The translations under genes were made by a program, and so were the position numbers. The notes below the pieces were generated by a model. It had not been told where the DNA came from, ran no database searches, and saw nothing but the letters and a program-made list of their open reading frames with translations. Positions 59,773 to 64,000 of a DNA stretch of 64,000 bases are shown here, piece after piece (position 1 is the first letter of the stretch; each line of letters opens with the position of its first letter). Origin of the DNA: Candidatus Parcubacteria bacterium (GTDB lineage: Bacteria > Patescibacteriota > Saccharimonadia > Saccharimonadales > UBA4665); assembly GCA_023434325.1 (NCBI GenBank), contig JAEYSX010000002.1, forward strand, positions 62,001 through 126,000. The letters are read 5' to 3'.

Positions 59773-59932
59773 TTGACACTATATGCATGAGAAGTTACGC
59801 TGGATATTGCGTACCCAAAAGGGGCAACGCACAATATTAGTAATTGGACAGTTGTTTACCCTTAACCGTTTGCCGCTCGCTCGAGAGCGATGTGTTCGAG
59901 GCGTCCAAACATACGTCCATAAGGAGTACTAC
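59773..59932 (+). promoter_or_regulatory. Promoter and 125-base leader of the Rpf-like gene
   Basis: TTGACA (59773-59778), 17 bases, TACGCT (59796-59801) form a promoter; transcription would begin near 59808, leaving a leader of about 125 bases before the ATG at 59933. The leader contains a stem TCGCT/AGCGA around CGAG (about 59875-59890). It lacks conserved ydaO riboswitch elements that I can see. AAGGAG precedes the ATG. Confidence 0.45.
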
Positions 59933-60568
59933 ATGCTCAAAATCGCTACTGTGGCGATTACACTCGCGCTGATTGGAGCAGTGTCGAGCACGACCGTGGC
60001 AAGCGCCCAAGAGGCAGGCCACACCAACAAAAACGATCATTCACCCGCAACAGTCACCGTGCAGGGCGGCGACACACTAAGCGGGATCGCAGAAAAATAC
60101 GACACCGTATCGACACGACTATTTAATGCCAACGAATCTATTGCCGACCCCGACCTAATTTACGTAGGGCAGGAGATTCGCATCCCGGCCAACGATGAAC
60201 AGCTACCGGACCGCACGCTACCGTCAAAGGCGCCAGGTCAAAATCAGGTCATGCCCAAGCAAAAGCCGCGCCCGGCAGACAGCACACCTGCAGCCCAGCC
60301 CGACGCAGTGGCGCCAGCCAGCGCCAACGCCAGTGTTTGGGACAAAATCGCCATGTGCGAATCCAGCGGCAACTGGTCGATCAACACCGGCAACGGCTAC
60401 TACGGCGGTCTGCAATTTAGTCTGAGTAGCTGGCGACTTGTGGGCGGCACCGGCCTGCCAAGCGAGGCCAGCCGCGAGGAGCAAATATCCCGCGCCGAAG
60501 CCCTGCGTAAGATCCAAGGCTGGGGCGCCTGGCCGCAGTGCTCACTCAAAGCCGGCATGTCTTACTAG
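59933..60568 (+). CDS. Secreted LysM plus Rpf (resuscitation-promoting factor)-like cell-wall lytic enzyme
   Basis: 211 residues. A signal peptide (IATVAITLALIGAVSSTTVA) is followed by a LysM domain (about 40-86, VQGGDTLSGIAEKYDT to VGQEIRIP), a Pro/Gln-rich linker, and a C-terminal Rpf transglycosylase-like domain (about 133-208). The catalytic Glu is E143 in MCESSGNW, with the conserved Cys pair C142 and C203 and the GYYGGLQFS strand. Rpf domains cleave the glycan of peptidoglycan and promote growth of actinobacteria. For a small symbiont it could act on its own wall or that of a host. AAGGAG fits the ATG at 59933; the upstream frame has no signal peptide. Confidence 0.88.
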   Translation: MLKIATVAITLALIGAVSSTTVASAQEAGHTNKNDHSPATVTVQGGDTLSGIAEKYDTVSTRLFNANESIADPDLIYVGQEIRIPANDEQLPDRTLPSKAPGQNQVMPKQKPRPADSTPAAQPDAVAPASANASVWDKIAMCESSGNWSINTGNGYYGGLQFSLSSWRLVGGTGLPSEASREEQISRAEALRKIQGWGAWPQCSLKAGMSY

Positions 60569-60607
60569 CCGCCTTGCGCTAGCCTTAGCAACCCTGCCAA
60601 CTCTTAA

Positions 60608-60640
60608 CCGCCGCCCGGACACTCCAAGTCCGGGCGGCGG
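60608..60640. terminator. Long GC-rich hairpin after the Rpf-like gene
   Basis: CCGCCGCCCGGAC (60608-60620) pairs perfectly with GTCCGGGCGGCGG (60628-60640) around a 7-base loop. There is no T-tract, but the 13-base GC-rich stem should be strong. Nothing else is seen between 60641 and 60794. Confidence 0.7.
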
Positions 60641-60794
60641 CATCTTGCTAATGCGGTCTCATGATCACTATTTGCTACACGAAATTATTCGACACGTCGC
60701 CGCGCCGCGCCGCGGCACACAACCGCAACACGCAAGGTTCCGATACCTCAGCAGAATCATTGTGTATACGACAAAAATCACACCATAATACCCC

Positions 60795-60822
60795 TTACAA
60801 ATTACGCAACATCTGGTATTAT
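60795..60822 (+). promoter_or_regulatory. Promoter of the NUDIX gene
   Basis: TTACAA (60795-60800), spacer 16, TATTAT (60817-60822); the -10 ends 7 bases before the ATG at 60830, so the mRNA is leaderless or nearly so. Confidence 0.5.
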
Positions 60823-60829
60823 TTGCTGA

Positions 60830-61246
60830 ATGTCATATTGGTATAAGATTGGACTATTGGTTTTAAACGAGGCCGAGACTAAGTTTTTGGTGTGCGAAAA
60901 AGCGGCTGCCGATATTACCAGCCAGTACATCATGCCTGGCGGCCAAATGCGAGAAAACAGCGTCCAAGAGTGCCTAAGGAACGAGATTGGCGCAGAATTA
61001 GGCTGCAAGGTCGACTTTCGGACCCTCGGCTATGTGGGCGAGTACAGTGATGCCGCAGCCGGCGACCCCGAGCACGAGGTCACAATCGAGCTCTACAAAG
61101 CCAGACTCATTGGCGACCCGCATCCATCCGCAGAGATCAAAAAAATCCATTGGATCAGCAAAAAAGACACGGACAACCCACGCGTATCACCGATTATTCG
61201 CAACAAAATCATTCCCTCGCTCATCGAGAAGAAGATACTCAAGTAA
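60830..61246 (+). CDS. NUDIX hydrolase
   Basis: 138 residues. The NUDIX box is visible as GGQMRENSVQECLRNEIGAE (about 40-60) followed by LG; it is slightly degenerate (RNEIGAE in place of REExxEE), so metal binding may be altered. The N-terminal strand is YKIGLLVLNEAETKFLVCEK. The substrate is an unknown nucleoside diphosphate derivative. Preceded by a -10 box at 7 bases. The convergent DedA gene ends 15 bases after its stop. Confidence 0.8.
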   Translation: MSYWYKIGLLVLNEAETKFLVCEKAAADITSQYIMPGGQMRENSVQECLRNEIGAELGCKVDFRTLGYVGEYSDAAAGDPEHEVTIELYKARLIGDPHPSAEIKKIHWISKKDTDNPRVSPIIRNKIIPSLIEKKILK

Positions 61247-61261
61247 TCTTACGTACCCATA

Positions 61262-61894
61262 TTAGCGTTTACGAGATTTGCCCATGTGTTTGCGGCGAAC
61301 AACATACCAAATAACCAGCGCCGCGGCGACTATTCCGCCGGCGATTTGCAGCGTGGTGTTTAGGTCGTCGAACCGGGCGACCGCCTCTGATCCCGCATAG
61401 CCAATCCCCAAGTAAATTGCCGCGTTAACTGCCGAGCCGATGAACGTCGCAACAACAAACATCCCAAACTTGATCTTGATAAAACCGCACGCCAAGGACA
61501 GCATCGATGTAGGCAGCATCGGCAGGGCGTTCAGTAAAAACAACAGCACGTAGTCGCGACTAGAACCGCTAAACCGCCGGCCAAGCCGCTCAAGCTGCTG
61601 GTGTGTCACGCCAAAAACGCGCCGGCCGTTGCCAAACAGCCAATCTTCGCCTTTATCGGCAACCACATACAAAATCATGGCCGCGAGCAGCCGCCCAACC
61701 GCACCCATGACCGCCAGAACCAGCAAATACCACCAGCCTATGTTCTGCAAAAGCGCGGCCGCTCCAGCAGGGACAAGCACAATAAACGAGGGAACCGGCG
61801 AGATTATCTCCTCGACGAAGCAGCCCACAAAGACAAACAGCTCCAGCGGCAGCTGCGAACCATACTGTTCGAGCAGTTCAATTATTCTGTCCAT
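61262..61894 (-). CDS. DedA family (VTT domain) membrane protein
   Basis: 210 residues, five or six membrane helices. The DedA pattern is clear: EEIISPVPSFIVLVPAGAAA (early acidic/Pro helix), GAVGRLLAAMILYVVADKG, and the re-entrant segment LLFLLNALPMLPTSMLSLACG with conserved Pro. DedA proteins have been shown to flip polyprenyl phosphate (lipid carrier recycling) in several bacteria. With the DUF368 protein at 20605, the window has both known families of polyprenyl phosphate recyclers. The C-terminus is basic (RRKHMGKSRKR). Confidence 0.85.
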   Translation of the reverse strand: MDRIIELLEQYGSQLPLELFVFVGCFVEEIISPVPSFIVLVPAGAAALLQNIGWWYLLVLAVMGAVGRLLAAMILYVVADKGEDWLFGNGRRVFGVTHQQLERLGRRFSGSSRDYVLLFLLNALPMLPTSMLSLACGFIKIKFGMFVVATFIGSAVNAAIYLGIGYAGSEAVARFDDLNTTLQIAGGIVAAALVIWYVVRRKHMGKSRKR

Positions 61895-61991
61895 GGTGTG
61901 CAGCAGCCGCCCCCGCGGTTTTTATTACAATAATGCGTACCCATCTATAGTAGCAGGACAAGGGGAGAGGAGCACGCCTGCGGGCGAGGGC

Positions 61992-62108
61992 CTACCCAAT
62001 TAACACCGTGGCGCCAACGACCAGCACTCCCGCTACGGCCGCCGCCTTAAGAAGCTGCTTACCGCGCTCTGACCACGTTGCGCTCCCTGATTTTTCTGCA
62101 CTACTCAT
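61992..62108 (-). CDS. Small tail-anchored membrane protein, 38 residues
   Basis: A short gene encoding a polar start (SSAEKSGSATWSERG), then a KQLLK turn and a hydrophobic tail AAAVAGVLVVGATVLIG to the last residue, as in small tail-anchored proteins. TATAAT (minus strand, about 62122-62117) ends 8 bases before the ATG, and the gene fits between DedA and YtxH. It might be a small regulator or membrane subunit; there is no family I recognise. It could be non-coding, but the promoter and amino-acid pattern argue for a gene. Confidence 0.55.
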   Translation of the reverse strand: MSSAEKSGSATWSERGKQLLKAAAVAGVLVVGATVLIG

Positions 62109-62225
62109 ACCCTTATATTATACCGCTGTTTGTCACCTCTGACGTTAGCTATGTCACGGACTGGTCAAGGCTGCGTCGGTATCATAACGATATGGTTTAT
62201 CCCTCAGGAAAGGAGCTATAACACC

Positions 62226-62462
62226 ATGAAACACATCATTGGAGCATCGGCAGGATTTTTGGTAGGTTTGGGCGCGGGCGCGATTGTTGGCATAATTATC
62301 GCCCCAAAGAAGGGCGAGGAACTACGCCAAATGCTCAAAGACAAGGCTAAGATGGCGCAAGACAAAGCCATGCAGCAGGCTGGCCTTAAGAAAAAGAACG
62401 CCATAGACCAGGCGCGGCAAGCCCTCGACAGGTTAGAGCAAACCCAGCCAACTGCGCAATAA
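62226..62462 (+). CDS. YtxH-like small membrane protein
   Basis: 78 residues. A Gly-rich membrane helix (IIGASAGFLVGLGAGAIVGI) runs into IAPKKGEELRQMLKDKAK, the typical YtxH pattern, and a charged helical C-terminus (AIDQARQALDRLEQ). YtxH proteins are stress-induced in Bacillus and lack a known activity. GGAAAGGAG before the ATG is a good ribosome binding site; longer upstream frames are rejected. It is divergent from the small gene at 61992. Confidence 0.85.
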   Translation: MKHIIGASAGFLVGLGAGAIVGIIIAPKKGEELRQMLKDKAKMAQDKAMQQAGLKKKNAIDQARQALDRLEQTQPTAQ

Positions 62463-62572
62463 CCTCTCAGGAATCAGGTCGGCATGACTGCCGTCATGTG
62501 CGCTTTGCCCGAAAAATGCGTTACAATAGCGAACATCAACGCTAATCATCCGCATCAGGGGAAAGCCAAGGC

Positions 62573-63157
62573 ATGACCAACAATCCAATCTTGTTAGTCC
62601 AAGCGTACGACGAACAAGGAAACCAAATACCAGGCCAGGGAATAGAGCGGTCAGAAATGCTCGCCAAAGGACTGCCGCATGCCGCCGTCCATATTTGGAT
62701 TTGGCGGCGATCTCAAGCAGGTGTCACAGAAGTTTTGCTGCAAAAACGGTCACAAAACGTAAGAGCTTGGCCTGGCTACTACGATATCTCTGCGGCTGGA
62801 CACGTCGACTTAGGTGAACAGCCGCTTGATGCTGCCTTGCGAGAGTTGTCCGAGGAAATCGGCCTAGTGGCTCGCGCCGCAGATTTGCAGTCTATCGGGG
62901 TTGCACGCCAACATTCAATTAATCCGGCCACAGGCGGAATCGAGAACGAATTTTGCTTTTTATATTTGCTACAAATGGGTCACAATGCAACATTATCATT
63001 CCATGACGGCGAGGTGGGCAGCACCGAGTGGAGAGACATCGACCAGTTAGAACAAGACGCTACTAGCGATACTGCGGGCAATATCTTTGTGCCGCACGGC
63101 GAACTGTACTTCCGCAACGTCTTTGCGCACATCAGGCGAGTGTCTACAAAAAAATAA
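62573..63157 (+). CDS. NUDIX hydrolase, YfcD-like
   Basis: 194 residues. A ~40-residue N-terminal extension precedes the NUDIX fold; the box reads GHVDLGEQPLDAALRELSEE followed by IGL. The preceding YYDISAAGHV and AVHIWIWRR match the group that also contains IPP isomerase, but the isomerase Cys (in TCCSHP) is absent, so it is probably a hydrolase and not Idi. A TACAAT box is about 50 bases upstream. It ends just before a hairpin at 63160-63175. Confidence 0.82.
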   Translation: MTNNPILLVQAYDEQGNQIPGQGIERSEMLAKGLPHAAVHIWIWRRSQAGVTEVLLQKRSQNVRAWPGYYDISAAGHVDLGEQPLDAALRELSEEIGLVARAADLQSIGVARQHSINPATGGIENEFCFLYLLQMGHNATLSFHDGEVGSTEWRDIDQLEQDATSDTAGNIFVPHGELYFRNVFAHIRRVSTKK

Positions 63158-63159
63158 AC

Positions 63160-63175
63160 CCCTCTGGCGAGGGGC
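63160..63175. terminator. Hairpin terminator after the NUDIX gene
   Basis: CCCCTC (63160-63165) pairs with GAGGGG (63170-63175) around TGGC, with A-rich sequence on the left and CTTAT on the right. It lies between the convergent NUDIX and 85-residue genes and may serve both. Confidence 0.75.
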
Positions 63176-63196
63176 TTATGCTTTACGACAGACAGT

Positions 63197-63454
63197 CTAC
63201 GCCGACATGTCAATCAGCGTCCACTGACGGCACGCAGCATCGGCCTGCAAGCGGTAATCGCGCGCACCATCTGTCATATCAAAGATCTGGATCATCTGCT
63301 GGCCTTTTTGGATCAGCGAGCGCAGACCTTGGCGAAACGTGTATTCGCGCCCCTCAAACTCCATACGGCGCGGATAAGTCTTTAGCCGTCCGTCGTCCTC
63401 AAAATATACCTCGGATACGGTTACTTCGCGGGAAATAATAACGCGGTCATTCAT
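63197..63454 (-). CDS. Small hypothetical protein
   Basis: 85 residues, beta-rich and soluble: ISREVTVSEVYFEDDGRLKT, then RMEFEGREYTFRQG and a C-terminal DYRLQADAACRQWTLIDM. The strand pattern resembles a small beta barrel of the sort used in stress or cold-responsive proteins, but no family matches. GGAG about 9 bases before the ATG is the ribosome binding site. No neighbour link. Confidence 0.65.
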   Translation of the reverse strand: MNDRVIISREVTVSEVYFEDDGRLKTYPRRMEFEGREYTFRQGLRSLIQKGQQMIQIFDMTDGARDYRLQADAACRQWTLIDMSA

Positions 63455-63843
63455 AGTTCAAGCTCCTAGAAAATTAAGTTTTAGAAAGAGATCCTGAGCA
63501 TCGTGTCATGCCAGTTGACGGATTTAAAAAAGAATAACAGGAACCGTCTGTATCTGTTATTTTGCCCAAAATAAGGCCTGCTTGATGAAGGTCTGCAGGG
63601 ACGCTATCTCCGCGCACGCGGCTAGTGTGTATGCATCCTTAAAGTCTCTATAAAGCCTGTGAGTAAGAAGGCTTGTCGCCAGCACTCACATTGCTAACGC
63701 TTATTATGCGCGCCATGCCGCCTCCGCGCAACATACGCGGCGTAGCAAAATATGCATCATCCTCACGATGAACAGGACAATATAGCCACCCCAGAGTTTT
63801 ACAAACTTTCAAAATATATTGCGGAGTGTGATACTATATAACC
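63455..63843. other. 389-base intergenic region with hairpins, no gene seen
   Basis: No reading frame of convincing coding character occurs on either strand. It contains a terminator-like hairpin AATAACAG/CTGTTATT (63533-63540 with 63554-63561), and a nested structure GTGAGT (63659-63664) / ACTCAC (63684-63689) enclosing GGC/GCC. A -10 box TACTAT at 63832-63837 is followed 6 bases later by the next ATG. Confidence 0.5.
63533..63561. terminator. Terminator-like hairpin
   Basis: AATAACAG (63533-63540) pairs with CTGTTATT (63554-63561) across 13 bases, followed by TTG. The same arms occur within the hairpin at 685-712. Confidence 0.45.
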
Positions 63844-64000
63844 ATGAGCAATAAACTCCAAGACAATCAAACAACACGTGCAGCACTCATTCTAGTAATC
63901 GTCGCTATCATCGGCTTTACCGGTTGGTTTGTGACGCGCGACAACAACAATGGCGACAAGCCACTCGAAAACACCGAAAACGTCCAGGCAACAACCGAAG
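63844..64000 (+). CDS. Membrane-anchored protein, 3' end outside window
   Basis: Open from ATG at 63844 to the window end (52 codons visible). A short polar start is followed by one membrane helix (ALILVIVAIIGFTGWFV, about 14-30) and then a polar region (RDNNNGDKPLENTENVQATT) that should be outside. TACTAT at 63832-63837 ends exactly 6 bases before the ATG without a ribosome binding site, so it is probably a leaderless gene. The function cannot be judged from this part. Confidence 0.65.
   Translation, partial: MSNKLQDNQTTRAALILVIVAIIGFTGWFVTRDNNNGDKPLENTENVQATTE

Noticed and set aside
59773..59932. ydaO-type c-di-AMP riboswitch in the Rpf leader
   Set aside because: The leader is short and I could not match the conserved riboswitch segments.
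62573..63157. NUDIX protein as isopentenyl diphosphate isomerase
   Set aside because: The catalytic Cys motif of Idi is absent; the sequence keeps only the shared NUDIX box, so a hydrolase is more likely.
1..64000. CRISPR arrays, tRNA or rRNA genes, insertion sequences
   Set aside because: No regularly spaced repeats, no tRNA-like T-loop/anticodon arrangement, and no transposase-like protein were seen on either strand.

Overview
The window reads as chromosome from a small-genome bacterium with the standard genetic code (TGA is used as a stop throughout), moderately GC-rich coding sequence and very short intergenic gaps. No rRNA, tRNA or universal marker gene is present, so taxonomy is inference. 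The mix of small stand-alone domain proteins (VOC, DUF1801, DUF1697, TfoX-N, DUF427, DUF6496, YtxH), a sortase with PNTG-tailed secreted proteins, a LysM-Rpf protein, VKOR and actinobacterial-style C50 carotenoid genes fits Patescibacteria of the Saccharibacteria type best; an unusual actinobacterium is the main alternative.

Layout. 1-614: end of an AT-rich gene of unknown function. 0.7-15 kb: mostly single-gene units (peptidase E-like protein, DHA2 exporter, acetyltransferase, VOC proteins, HIT-like protein, NUDIX, DUF2130, phosphotransferase). 15-22.5 kb: an ABC-F ATPase, then a minus-strand operon DUF368 transporter - crtB - crtI - two lycopene cyclase subunits - lycopene elongase, which together would make and cyclise a C50 carotenoid. 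22.5-36 kb: a VOC/AraC divergent pair, an antiporter, a secreted beta-propeller, a translationally coupled QueC-like/methyltransferase pair, an MscS-like channel, redox enzymes, and a secreted PNTG protein followed by a sortase. 37-39 kb: an ABC exporter operon with its own XRE regulator and a clean operator palindrome. 39.1-48.1 kb: a nine-gene, overlapping minus-strand operon of glycosyltransferases with HldE and GmhB, i.e. an ADP-heptose-dependent surface glycan. 48.2-52.7 kb: a CRP-like regulator with two CRP-type palindromes, VKOR, a site-2 protease and an FAD oxidoreductase. 52.9-59.7 kb: an accessory island of mostly unrecognised genes, including an isopentenyltransferase-like protein, a possible HIT-like enzyme, PKD lipoproteins and a duplicated small protein family with one interrupted copy. 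59.9-64 kb: Rpf-like cell-wall enzyme, NUDIX proteins, DedA, YtxH, and the start of a membrane-anchored gene.

The most general signal is promoter architecture. For about twenty genes a -10 hexamer ends 5 to 8 bases, most often exactly 6, before the start codon, so transcription would begin at the start codon itself (leaderless mRNA). Other genes have ordinary GGAG-type ribosome binding sites. This rule also corrects several starts: 9569, 11429, 22444, 29261, 29730 and 30099. The second strong regulatory signal is a CRP-type palindrome between the VKOR and site-2 protease genes, placed at -41.5 from one predicted transcription start and -61.5 from the other, together with a nearby regulator that carries the CRP recognition-helix residues.
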